From contig OY288257.1 of NCBI GenBank assembly GCA_958450325.1, positions 36,119,018-36,183,017 on the forward strand: a stretch of 64,000 nt of DNA, written 5' to 3'. This DNA comes from Agrostemma githago. Its lineage: Eukaryota; Streptophyta; Magnoliopsida; Caryophyllales; Caryophyllaceae. A program made the position numbers and the translations under genes. Shown here piece by piece: positions 41,788 to 53,422 of the stretch. Each line of letters opens with the position of its first letter. Within the stretch, counting starts at the first letter, position 1. The notes beneath the pieces are model-generated. The model saw only the letters and a list, made by a program, of their open reading frames with translations, was not told the origin of the DNA and did no database searches.

Positions 41788-41790
41788 TAA

Positions 41791-42731
41791 AAAAAAATAA
41801 TAATAATATTAGTAGTAATACATATATGTATATAATCGAAAAAGAAAAGAGAAAGGAGAAAGAGATGATGGGATTTAATGACACCCTCAACCTACATGCT
41901 TAATCAATCTCGGAAACGGACTCGTAGTGGCGGCGTGTGCGCGGGAATGTCGAGAAATATAGGGTGAGTTATGGTGTGTGTCTTTGACGAGTTTTGATCT
42001 CGGGATTTTGAATGTATTTGTGTGTGTCTATGTGTATGTGTATGAGTGCCTAGAACTCAAGGGTGATGAATGTTTGAAGGTTGAAGAAGATGTTGGTTTG
42101 AATTGCTTGATTTGTGCTAAGTCTAGGATTGCCAAGGTTGCTTAGGGTTTTTTTAGTGTTGTGTAAAGTTGTCAAATGGCTTAGGGTGACGGGGTATTTA
42201 TAGGAGAAATGCCCCAGTTTAGGGCCACTCGATTGAGTGGAGCGTGTGCACTCGATCGAGTGCCCGGTTCGAGTCCGGTTCGGCCGGTTCATGGCCTTAC
42301 TCGACCGAGTGGATGTGAACCACTCGATCGAGTGGCTAAAAATGGAGGGAGTGTTTTTAGGAAAGATTTGTTGACAATTTTGAGTGTGATTTGGTTGTTG
42401 GGCTTGATTCATTTTGTGTATTTGGACATAATGTGGGGCTGGTTCGTCTCGGGATTCGACTTTGACCGGGTTTTGACTCGGTCGCTAAAAGACGGTTTTA
42501 TTTCCGGTGACGGTTTTGACCCAAATTAGTCTTATTTTACTCGGAACGACCCACTGGGCCTGAACTTGAGGTCGGTTTTGAGAGATTTGCACTCCGCTAA
42601 ATGCCCACGTCGGATACTATTGATTCCGAGTCCATATTCGAGCGTATTAAGTCACGTTGACGTCCGATCATCATCGGGTGTTTTTTAGAAACTACCATAG
42701 ACACCTGGCAGTCAAAATGCAGGTGTCTACA
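41791..42731 (-). repeat. E2 3' LTR, proximal piece
   Basis: Runs from the end of the (TAA)n tract to GTGTCTACA at 42731 and matches 52470-53417. It has the minus-strand TATA box at 42195-42202 and two palindrome pairs just upstream of it at 42227-42333. Confidence 0.88.
42195..42202 (-). promoter_or_regulatory. TATA box of E2 LTR
   Basis: TATAAATA on the minus strand, about 30 bp downstream of the nearest palindrome centre (42232). The other LTR has it at 52881-52888. Confidence 0.6.
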
Positions 42732-42744
42732 GAGCCCCCACTCT

Positions 42745-45495
42745 GACTGAGGCTTGGACAGGGCGAAAGTCAGAGTAGCTACCAGGCCAATCGAGGATTA
42801 AGACCTGGCAGACTTTCGCTTGGGTCGTTTATAGTCCATTAGACTCGCGTGAAGGGCTCGCCAACTATAAGATAGAAATCATACCTGAGCAGATGATAAT
42901 ACCTCCGTGGGGAATTTGGACTTGTCGCGTAAGTCCTGGATGCGCCTATATGTGGGCCCATCCTGTGCTATTCCGGAGAAAATGCCGCTTCGGGCTATCT
43001 ACTGGGGAATTGGACTTGTCGTATAAGTCCCGGGTGCGCCTGTATATGAGCCCATCCCGTGTTGATTCGAGAGAAGATGCTGCCTTGGGCTTTCTGCTGG
43101 GGAGATATGTGAGCTGCACGGTCTTGGGTCGTACCTGTATAAGTTACACAAAATTTTGCATGCAACACGTAGGTAAAACATGTATGACTCGCGCTACGGA
43201 ATGATATTTGCTTAGTTTTGAAATCGAAGTCCTGAAAGCAACTCACATGCTAGGAAATAGGTTTTCAAAACTGAAATGGGTAGAAAATGAGATTTGCAAT
43301 TTAAATAGACCGAAATTTGACCTTGTCGAAAAGGATTTTCTCAAATGGCTAAGTTTTGCAAATTTTAAAATGAGAATTTGAAGAGAGAGGTATACTGACA
43401 GACTCGACTCTGGACGTGACCGGACGAGTTTATAGACACGACTGAACTCTCGAGGGGTTGGACCGTGACTCGGTAGGGGGGTGGGCCACCTAACAAGACT
43501 CTTAAGTTGCGCTATTCCGTAGCCTAGGCGAGTGGCAATATGGTTGAATCCTCGGAATGGGAAAGATGTGCTATGGGGGGAATGAGACTGTTTTAGTCTA
43601 GTGCTCTTCTGGATTTTTGATTGTAGGGTACATTCCCGAAGTGGGTATTGCTTCGAGTCCTGACAGATTCTCGTCTTCGACTGAGCCGAGAACTAGGACA
43701 CACTATAGAAAGGAGGTTAGATTTTTTTTTTTGAATTTATCTGGGTTTTGTGAGTGGATGGAGGTTTTCTGCCTAAGAGAAGCCCCCAGGACGACCAAGC
43801 TAGCTGTTGAGAACATGATGGTGTCGTGACCGGAATGATGGCGCTTTTTGAATTCTTTGTCAATGTGGCTGGTTGTGCCTCTGTTGAAAGGCTACCTACG
43901 TATTCACGCGTAGTGAAATCAAACCATGCCGTAGTTCAGTGTCGGAAGATATATTATGATGCCTAGTCTAATAGGACTTTGTGTGTAACTAGCCATAGCG
44001 ATGTTGTAGGCTAGGTGCATTCCCAGTGATGTCTTGATCAAAGGGCGAGAATGGTTAGGATGTTGATCCTGTGACTGTGAGCATTCTCCGGGGTAGCCTC
44101 CAGAGGTGGTGTGAACTATTTGGGCATGTTCTATGCCGACCGCAGGTTGAGTTCCCGTGTTTGGGGCTGGTAACTAGTTTGGATGTTTTTGGAAATGTGG
44201 AGCTAGGTCGTAAGTCGCTTTGATGATTCGAAATCTGGAGCTCGATTTTGTGGAGCTAAGGCTTCGAAGTTAAGGTATTGCAATGTGGTAGGAAAGGGGG
44301 AAGTCGAGTAAAAATGACTCGAACTTCAATCGCGGTAGGTTGATAATGCGGGATCCGATTTCCATGTCTGGCCCTAATGGTTAGGGTGTATCCTATGGAG
44401 CTTGAATCCTCAAAATTCCGGGCTGTCTCTTAGCCTAGGTCTCGGAAAGGTCATGAGGGCTGTAATGTGGGAAGGCTAAGTGTGGTGTTAGCTGACCAGC
44501 TTGGTTGTTTCTCTCCTATTTGATGGTATGGGCATCGAAAATTTTTGAGTTGACCGTACCCCCGTAAAGGGACTTTCTCTTGGGCTGACCGTTGACCACG
44601 GTTATAGGTTCTTTTGAATTTTTGTTGGTTGACCTCTTAGCCCCGGTCATGGGATTCTTCATTCGAGTTGACTGTTTGACCTCGATCATGGGTGCCTCTT
44701 TTTCGATGATGACCTGCTTTTTTGTGTTGGCCTTTTGCTTTTTCCTTGGACTTTTGATTTTTTTTTCACGGCTACCCCCCGATGGTGTTGTGGGTGGATA
44801 TGGGGGTGGGCCCATCAGTTGGATTAGGCTTGTGGAGCTAAACCTTTGTAAGGTGTAAGCCTAGTTGGTATTTGTGTGAGTGCAACTCATGGTGGAGTAC
44901 TCTACGGTAAACATGGTGGTTTAGATCTCGGTATTGTCATCATAATTCCAAGCAGGCTTGGTGGGAGCATCGTCCCAAGTTGGGTATTTCTGGCATCAAG
45001 TCTATAGAGTCACGATGCTTCTTTTTTCTCTTTTGGTCAGACTAACGCCTAAGGTAGGGATATGTCAGTCTTATTGGAGGGGTGTTTATTGTGGGGAGAT
45101 GGGCTTGCCTCCCGTTTTGAACCCAAATTAGGAGACTACCTAGATTTGTCATAGGATTCGAGACCGCTCCTGCTAAGGGTAGTTTTGTGGCTTGCTATAC
45201 CAGACATGGAACAGGTAAAGGAAAATACGGGTCTCAGTTCCCTGCAGTCATTATAGATGTGCCTATAATAGTCACGTGCATGTGCTCACAGTGTATGATG
45301 GTGTTCATCATGTTTTTGGAAACACATAAGGGAAGTATATATGAGAAATTGAAAAAGCTGATTTTATTGGATTGAAAAAAAGAGGACAGAATACAGTTGA
45401 CTCTGACTCTGACATAGGAATTGAAAGAAATAGAACATCCTCGACTCGGACTCAGACTCGGACTTAAATCAAATCCTGACTCTGGGATAAGGTTG
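42745..45495 (-). other. E2 3' untranslated region
   Basis: No gene. It parallels E3's 19800-22402 closely in order of blocks, with fewer tandem copies. The polypurine tract AGAGTGGGGGCTC occupies 42732-42744. Confidence 0.65.
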
Positions 45496-46377
45496 TCAGT
45501 AATCTTCGGCTTCTAAGGACTCAAGTGGATGTCCAGTATAGCCTTCAGTAGAAGCTTCACCCAGGTCTTCATTATGTCGAAGATCGTCTTCAATCCTAGT
45601 GCCCATTTCGGTAAGCACTGCAAAGTTTGAAATGCCGGCATACCTAAGATGGACGCGGTAGGAGGGTAGGAGGTTGTTGATGAACGCCTCCACTAGTGTC
45701 TTCTCGCTGGGCTTGTCTACTAGCTTAAAACTCTCGGCCCGCCAACGTTGAAGGTATTTGGTGAAACCCTCTGTTGGATCTTGGGCCATGACTTCTAAAG
45801 TCTGCATGGTAGTCTGAAGTTCAGTGTTATCAGAATAGTTTTTAGCGAACTCGGTAGCCACATCTTCCCAAGTGGGGAATCTTTTTGCATTAAGCCTATA
45901 GAACCAGGCTTTTGGATATTTTCCAAGAGATGTGCCAAACAGATTGATGAACATGTCAGCTTTGACCCCCTTGATTGCCATGAATGCCTTGAAAGCTCGG
46001 AGGTGTAGTGATGGATCCTCCGTCCCTTCGAAAATGGGCAACCCTTCTAGATTGAGATCTATTGGTAGTTTCTCACTGATGGGTGCATAGTCTCGGGAGT
46101 GTTCAGCACGAATGTTGTTCTCTTGGGAGGCGTGGAACTGTTGTTCGAGCTCACGCACCGTGCTGATCAGTTTGGCAAATGGCCCAGTATTTACCGACCC
46201 ATAATTGAAGTCTTGTTCTTCAACGACAGTTAAACGAGCATTCAAGGCCTCTTGGTCGGCTCTTATGAACCCTAGTTGGGTTTCAAACATGGCCTGCTTA
46301 CTAGCCATTGTTTCTAGCAAAGCCTTCAGTTCATTAATGGTGTTTTCCATGTCCCTATTCCCGGTTGTGGATGCCAT
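45496..46377 (-). CDS. E2 Gag with capsid domain, no zinc-knuckle tail
   Basis: About 293 residues from the preferred start MASTTGNRDMENTINEL; an upstream in-frame ATG at 46434 would add 19 hydrophobic residues. Residues 10-85 are coiled-coil-like. Residues about 100-260 match the Retrotrans_gag capsid domain: DLNLEGLPIFEGTEDPSLHL, FGTSLGKYPKAWFYRL, and FTKYLQRWRAESFKL. The frame ends shortly after an acidic tail (LESLEAEDY), before any zinc-knuckle-like motif, so it lacks the RNA-binding end that E3's protein retains. The product could assemble particles in the cytoplasm but would bind RNA poorly (inference). Confidence 0.8.
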   Translation of the reverse strand: MASTTGNRDMENTINELKALLETMASKQAMFETQLGFIRADQEALNARLTVVEEQDFNYGSVNTGPFAKLISTVRELEQQFHASQENNIRAEHSRDYAPISEKLPIDLNLEGLPIFEGTEDPSLHLRAFKAFMAIKGVKADMFINLFGTSLGKYPKAWFYRLNAKRFPTWEDVATEFAKNYSDNTELQTTMQTLEVMAQDPTEGFTKYLQRWRAESFKLVDKPSEKTLVEAFINNLLPSYRVHLRYAGISNFAVLTEMGTRIEDDLRHNEDLGEASTEGYTGHPLESLEAEDY

Positions 46378-47492
46378 ACTCTGCGAGAATACCCACGTAA
46401 TCAGAAATGTTGCTTCAGAACTTGAATACACCAAGGCATAGGAAATAGCGCGGGAGGAGAGACAACTCTGGTTTGACTTGGGTTAGACTCTCCTAAGACA
46501 AAAACGTAGAGTGCGATTCTCGGAGTGACTGTGATTAATCTCCCCGTCGGAGAATAGCCCCCAAGTGAGACCAAAGACTCTGATAGGACTCAGATGGTGT
46601 GGCATCTAAGTGAATCGAAAGCGGGGTACGTGAGACAACACGTGTAGGACAAGACCCTTAGAGCAACCGTGATTGATCGCTCTGCTGAAGGGTACCCCCC
46701 GAGTGAGATCAAGGTTTTGCTAAAACTCGAGTGTTGGACGAGTGACCCTTAGATGTAAGGATCAAGAACCTTTTGTTATAGGGCTAGGCCTTGTAAAAGG
46801 TTGACCTGGCCTCGAGGAAAGGCAGACGGGGTAACGGAAGAAACTTGCGATGTAAGATCGACAGAGTTTCGACGCTAGAGACCCTCGACTCGACTTGAAT
46901 AAGGACAACCCTTTGATTAGGGTAGACCATTAAGTTAAAGGATTCTCGAATTGGGATGACTCGACTAACGGATTGAAAGACGGGCGAAATTCCCTTAGGA
47001 AGGGTCGTGGGGACCGTCCTGTAAGAGGGAAAGGTCGTGTGAGACTTTCTAGCTAGGACTCGAGTGTGTACACAGGCTTTCCTTGGTAGAGGTATGGCCT
47101 ACGTAGGTGGGCCATGCCTTAGTCAAATAAGGCGGACTGGGATAGGGAGGAAATCCGTGATGTAACATCAACGGAGTTTCGACGCTAAAGACCTTCGACG
47201 ACTTATGACAAGACCCGACACTGCTAAATACAGGAAGTCCTAAGAAGAGGAAAGTTTTTGAAAAGGAGTTTTGGAGAAAACTCCGAGAAAACGGTGGATG
47301 GCCCGATTTTCGGAAATCGGAAAAGTGCCATCGGGCCGCGATTTTGAAGTTTGAACATAATTTTGAATTTTGAAACGGGTAGCATTCCGGCTAGAATTAG
47401 GCTTTTTTGAGTAAAATCATAAGTCCTAAGTTCGGTAGCTTCCCGGGTTTTTTGAAAAGTTGAATATTTGAAATTTTGAATATCGAAAATAA
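46378..47492 (-). other. E2 leader, gag-proximal part
   Basis: Contains the E2 versions of the paired stem-loops at about 46521-46545 and 46659-46684, and parallels 23100-24430 of E3. No gene. Confidence 0.6.
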
Positions 47493-49887
47493 GAGGAAGG
47501 ATCATATAAGCTCCCATTATATATTTAAGGTCCTAAGTTCCAATCTTAGCCTTTGGATGAAATAGAGATCAATGGTTTAGATTTGTTTGTATATTTAATT
47601 ATTTTCTAAAACTTTATGAGAAATTTACATTTTCCATGCATGTCTCTTTTCTCCCATCATCTGTTTTCCCAACCACATTCATTACTCTCTGCTTTTCCTT
47701 TCCCAATCACAAATCAATACTCCACTTTCCATCAATACTTCACTCCACTCTCCATCAAATACTTCACCGTACTGTTTTTCGCACTCCACTCTCCATCATT
47801 CCAATCTCCTCTTCATCAACCACTACTGCTTTTCGCATCTCCATTGTCGAAGCATCTTCATCGTCGAAGCACCAAGTAACTGTCCAAGCATCTCCTAATT
47901 TCGCATCTCAGGTTTATGGTTTATGCTTATTTAATTCAACGATTAGTCATGTTTTATAATCGTTGTTCGTACTGACATTGTGGTTTAGGGTTATCAACTT
48001 TTTGCTTAACAATCAAAAAATTAGGGGTTTTTCGTGAATTAGGGATTAATCGTGATTTTCTTACTCGTGAATTAGGGATTACTCGTGAATTAGGGATTTA
48101 TCGTGATTTTCGTACTCGTGAATTAGGGTTCTTACTCGTGAATTAGGGTCTAGTCCCAAATTTGCTTTCAATTTGGGGGTTTTTGCAGTATGAATCCAAA
48201 TTAATTTCTGTGTTAATTTTGTAGTATGAATGCATGTTTTTGATGGGTTATTAGCTTTCATACTGTTAATAGTGCATCTTTGATTTTTTTTCCTCACTGA
48301 AAATCAAATTTTTATTCACTTGTTAGTGATTTTTACACTTGCTAATGTTTTTGGCTAGTAATTTTAACACTTGTTAGTGATTTTATTTTAACACTTCAGA
48401 AGTTAACTTCAGTACTCAACATGTTCAACTTCAGTAATATTAAATCAAAACTTCAGTTTGGTAGTCGATTTCTGTTTCATTGGGTGTTAATAGTTATTAA
48501 ATCAAAACTTCAACATGTTTCATTGGGTGTTAATAGTTATTGGGTGCTAAATATTCCATATTCTTAGAAGTGTCCATAGGTTACATCATCAGTGCTTCTA
48601 TTAGCATGGCGTAAGGATTCTATGATTATCATATCATGATTATTTATTACAAGATGTACATCTTTGACATATTTAATTTCAATAATAATCGTCTTCTACT
48701 ATGCTACTAGATATTTTCCATGATGTTTTCCAAAGAAGATCAAATTGTTGAAGCCGTGGGAAACAAGGCAATAGCGGAGGAAGATGTCAGTAATCTCACA
48801 CGTATTTCGGGCATCGGAGTTGAAGGAGTTCATTGTTACTAAACATGATGTCCATGATTATTTTATACATTTGTAACTGCTAAATTTGTATTGTAACTTC
48901 AACTCAATTCTAGGTTTATGTAGAGGAACTTCAACTATATCTATCTGTCACTTCAATTGTTTCAGTTTGTAACTTTAACTGGTCAATATGCAACTTCAAT
49001 TACTTTATAACTTCACTTTAACTTAGCTTCTAAATTTATAACTTCATCTCAATAACAACGTAACTTTAATAAACATTTATTTTCGTACTATGTATTGAAA
49101 CTGTATGTATTGAATACATTTATATACATTCAACTGTATGTATTGAAACTTCAATTCATTATTTATGTAACTTCAACTTAATTCTTTTGAAACTTCAATG
49201 TCCGTAATTCTAGGTGTATGTAGAGGGACTTCAACTTTATCCATTTGTCACTTTTATTAATTCAGTTTGTAACTTCAATTTTTTTTTTCTAAAACTTATG
49301 GTTGGATTCCAAATTTGCTATGAATATAAATTATGTAGACGCTTTTATATTTAACACATGAATTGAATTTGGTATTTTCAAAATTAATAGGTTTAACTTC
49401 AAGCAGATATGATGTAACTTCAACTAAAATTCAATTGATACTTTGTAACTTCAAACGTATTTACATTACTTAATTAACTTCAAGTAGACACATTGTAACT
49501 TTAGGTAAATTGAATATAACTTCAATCAGATATATTGTGTAATTTCAAGTAAATCATATATTGGGTACGTATGAATATAAATGGTAGACGCTTTTATATT
49601 TAACAGATGAATGAAATTTAATATTTTAAAAGCCAATAGTATTAAAATAAAATTGATAGCAAACTAAAGAAAAGAAAAAGATTACAAATTGAATGAAAGT
49701 GTTGGAAGTTGAAATAATTAAGTTTGGAAGATGCACACCACAATTAAATTCCTCAATTTGCGTTTTAAGTTTTAATTCTTAGCCACCTAAAACAATCAAT
49801 CTTGTCCCTTAATTTTTTTTCAATCCAATGGCCTCTAAAAGGACTTATGACCTTAAAAATGTTTGGGACCTTATGAGAACTCTTCTC
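47493..49887. mobile_element. MULE-like DNA element in the E2 leader
   Basis: The left end GAGGAAGGATCATATAAG and the inverted right end GAGAAGAGTTCTCATAAG form imperfect terminal inverted repeats that stay related for about 45 bases (both reach TTTAAGGTC-NTAAGT). The flanks repeat TCGAAAATAA (47483-47492 and 49888-49897), a 9-10-bp target duplication typical of Mutator-like elements. There is no transposase. Inside are an exon-like pyrimidine-rich stretch (47600-47915), five TACTCGTGAATTAGGG-type units (48060-48155), a 40-codon frame at 48720-48842, and about 1.2 kb of scattered AACTTCAA motifs (48400-49560). Confidence 0.68.
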
Positions 49888-49897
49888 TCGAAAATAA

Positions 49898-50571
49898 ATT
49901 TCCGAAAATTTGAAAAAATAGGAAACGGGATATCGAAGATTTGAAAATCGAAAACGGCATATCGGAGATTTGAAAATCGAGAATGACATCTCGAAGATTT
50001 GAAAATTGAAATAGAATTTTGAAAATTCGAAAAAATCGAATAGTGATCGAGAATTTGAATATTGACATGGATAGCATGCCGGCTAGAAAATAGGCTTGTT
50101 TTGAGTCAAATCTTTAAGTCTAAATTTCGGCAGCTTTCCGAGTTTTTGAAAATTGAGTATTTTTGAAAAGCTGCATTTTTTGAAATGACGGTTTTTGAAA
50201 ACGACAGGGAAACCAAGTAGCACATTGTCATGCAAGCATTATAACGACGCCATGTATGCTTTACAAAGCCTCGGTCGGTCTAAATGGGGTCTATACCAGT
50301 GCTAATAGTCTAGACGAGAATCAGGACGAGCTTCCTAAGTCGAGTTGAGCTTAGAACATGCCGCAAAGTCCAAACGAATCGACTATGAACACCTTTGACG
50401 TATCCAAGTCGGAGTACATCACGGTATAGTGGGACGTCGGTCGCCAGTACCGGCCCGGGTAAATAGGGGTTATGCATGAACCGTAAAACTAAAACGCGTA
50501 TTGTACTAGTCAAACGATTTCTATTCGAGTCTCACCCTGAGGATGCCGATGGTTATTCACGCATCAGTTAA
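49898..50571 (-). other. E2 leader, PBS-proximal part
   Basis: Continuation of the untranslated leader after the MULE. Repeated short GAAAATTTGAAAA-type words; no gene. Confidence 0.55.
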
Positions 50572-50589
50572 TCCCCAGCGGAGTCGCCA
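50572..50589 (-). other. primer binding site of E2
   Basis: Minus strand TGGCGACTCCGCTGGGGA, identical to E0's site, 3 bases from the 5' LTR end at 50593. Confidence 0.85.
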
Positions 50590-50592
50590 AAT

Positions 50593-52230
50593 TGTGGACA
50601 TGACATAGGTCCACAACGACGCGGCCACGCGCGGGTTTGGGGAGGCGAATGAATCTCCATATGAGAATGGATCGAATTGAAATTTAAGTCGAAATGGAGT
50701 CGCCACCGAACTTTGTGGGAGTTCGGACCCATTCGAGCCCACTCTATGTCGTTGTGGGCCGTACACAAAGTACGGCCCATTTCGATTTCAGAGTTTATTG
50801 GGCTCGTCCCTTTGCATTGCGATACCGATACCGTCACTACCGGTTATCGTGTATTGAATGACTCTCGTGCGCCAACGATTTCGGGCATTCGGAAACCGAG
50901 GTTCTGAGTAAGGGGTGAGGGTACGTGTTGGGAAGCCCACTAAGGACACCCAACCTCGCCCACACTTAGCGGCCTCTACTAAGACATCGTTTGACTTTCT
51001 AATATCCGCGTTAGTAATCCGGTGAAATGTTATGCAAACAACGTTTTACAAGATATAAAAATTGAATGGGTTGCTACGTCATTTTAATGCATCTTGATTC
51101 ACGTCAAAGTGATTTAGCATGCGATGTTCATTTAAGGCAATAAATGGCAAACATTGAAAATAGAAAACTCGTAAATAAATTACAAATTACACGGGCGGAA
51201 TACAACCCGGAATTCACAATACAACGAGCGATAATATAATAATCGAATTAGAAAACGGTAAATATTAACTATAAACGGACCCGTAAATAGTAAATATAGG
51301 CTAGATCGTAAATTGAATAAATGGACGAACTTCGATTAAGTACACACTATATTGTGCATTAATCGAAGGACGGAGATATAGGACCTAGGCGTGGTGCTAG
51401 CCCGATCCCGAATCTCGATGTCTTGTCCCAATTTATCATATCGGGAAATTGGAGTCTAGATTAATCATGTGTCGGGTACGACTAAGGAGTCGTCGACACG
51501 AGATTAATAGTGAGAGACCGTCGATCAAAGTTGTTTATGTGTAATGATATGCATGAGGTTGAAAAGGTGGGTTATGTGATTGACTTTGCACGCTACGACT
51601 AAGTCGTAAAAAAATGACGAGGCTCAAATGATGATCAAAGCTCTCGGTTTTCCAGGCTACAGGGCCCACTCGATCGAGTCATGGCACGGACTCGGTCGAG
51701 TGTGCCTTTAAGTTAGCTACTGCCCGGTTTTTAGGGTGCTACTCGATCGAGTGGACCATGGCACTCGGTCGAGTGCCCCCTGTACGAGGCATGGCTCGTT
51801 TCGTTTTTTTATGTTTAAAAATCGATAGTTGGCCGAGTCAAATAAAAATATTGCATGATTTAAATTTGACTCGGCTTCCGGTGTTTTAATCGTGTACTTA
51901 TACGATTATAATACCGTTATCGGATTTTTATGAAAATGATGTTATGAGATTGAAAAATTTGATTAACGACGAAAGTGTCTCCCTCCGCGTCCTGATATCG
52001 ATATTAATCCTTACGGATTATGTGATGTCGATTTTCGCATCAACGGGCTCCGCGTTAATCTTAGAAATGGAGTCGTACACGTTCAACTATGAACGACCAC
52101 GATCTCGTTACGCCCTTGAGTACATTGGGGCGGCGCTCCTCGAAAGGGTGCCACCTTCGTCGTGACTCGTAAAGGGATTAAACGGACTTGGAGCGGTGTT
52201 CATAGTCGAACGTGTCTGATCCGATGTTTT

Positions 52231-52270
<40 letters not shown>

Positions 52271-52418
52271 GTATTAGTATTATGACGAAATGTAAATAAA
52301 TAAATAAATGTTAGTGGTTAGAGTACATAAATAAAATGTTAGTATACAAAAATAAAGTAAAAAGTTAGTATGCACATAATTAAAAGTTAGTGTCGAAATA
52401 AAATGTTAGTATTAGTGT

Positions 52419-52482
<64 letters not shown>

Positions 52483-53417
52483 TTAGTAGTAGTAATACAT
52501 ATATGTATATAATCGAAAAAGAAAAGAGAAAGGAGAAAGAGATGATGGGATTTAATGACACCCTCAACCTACATGCTTAATCAATCTCGAAAACGGACTC
52601 ATAGTGGCAGCGTGTGCGCGGGAGTGTCGAGAAATGTAGGGTGAGTTATGGTGTGTGTCTTTGACGAGTTTTGATCTCGGGATTTTGAATGTATTTGTGT
52701 GTGTGTATATGTGTATGTGTATGTGTATGAGTGCCTAGAACTCAAGGGTGATGAATGTTTGAAGGTTGAAGAAGATGTTGGTTTGAATTGCTTGATGTGT
52801 GCTAAGTCTAGGATTGCCAAGGTTGCTTAGGGTTTTTTTTAGTGTTGTGTAAAGTTGTCAAATGGCTTAGGGTGACAGGGTATTTATAGGAGAAATGCCC
52901 CGGTTTAGGGCCACTCGATCGAGTGGAGCGTGTGCACTCGATCGAGTGCCCGGTTCGAGTCCGGTTCGGCCGGTTCATGGCCTTACTCGACCGAGTGGAT
53001 GTGAACCACTCGATCGAGTGGCTAAAAATGGAGGGAGTGTTTTTAGGAAAGATTTGTTGACAATTTTGAGTGTGATTTGGTTGTTGGGCTTGATTCATTT
53101 TGTGTATTTGGACATAATGTGGGGCTGGTTCGTCTCGGGATTCGACTTTGATCGGGTTTTGACTCGGTCGCTAAAAGACGGTTTTATTTCCGGTGACGGT
53201 TTTGACCCATATTAGTCTTATTTTACTCGGAACGACCCACTGGGCCTGAACTTGAGGTCGGTTTTGAGAGATTTGCACTCCGCTAAATGCCCACGTCGGA
53301 TACTATTGATTCCGAGTCCGTATTTGAGCGTATTAAGTCACGTTGACGTCCGATCATCATCGGGTGTTTTTTGGAAACTACCATAGACACCTGGCAGTCA
53401 AAATGCGGGTGTCTACA
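50593..53417 (-). repeat. E2 5' LTR
   Basis: Uninterrupted 2825-bp LTR. It has palindrome pairs at 51668-51769 (transcribed part) and 52913-53019 (upstream of TATA), an expanded TA/CA dinucleotide tract at 52232-52270 and a (TAA)n tract at 52424-52482. The target duplication CTGTG follows. Confidence 0.92.
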
Positions 53418-53422
53418 CTGTG

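Larger units (their letters stand above)
37797..41790 (+). mobile_element. non-LTR retrotransposon with RT and restriction-like endonuclease
   Basis: About 4 kb placed exactly within the (TAA)n tract of the E2 LTR; the other E2 LTR has an uninterrupted tract at 52424-52482. The 3' end is TTTGATTCATCAATAAAATT followed by an A/TAA tail. No LTR is present. The target duplication cannot be resolved inside the microsatellite. It has a GC-rich 5' region with three tandem units and one long, broken ORF. Confidence 0.82.
16090..53417 (-). mobile_element. E2: Tat/Ogre-like LTR element (host of E3, LINE and MULE)
   Basis: On the minus strand the 5' LTR is 50593-53417, and a PBS follows at 50589-50572. 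The 3' LTR is split into 16090-17282, 37121-37796 and 41791-42731. A perfect target duplication CTGTG lies at 16085-16089 and 53418-53422, and rejoining these restores the E1 repeat array. The interior (42732-50592) encodes only a truncated Gag (45496-46377); protease, RT, RNase H and integrase are absent. The LTRs differ by about 2 to 4 per cent in the parts compared by eye. Confidence 0.88.

Noticed and set aside
48060..48155. Telomere-like repeat (words such as TTAGGGATT)
   Set aside because: The unit is TACTCGTGAATTAGGG with a period near 20-45 bp, not the 7-bp plant telomere repeat.
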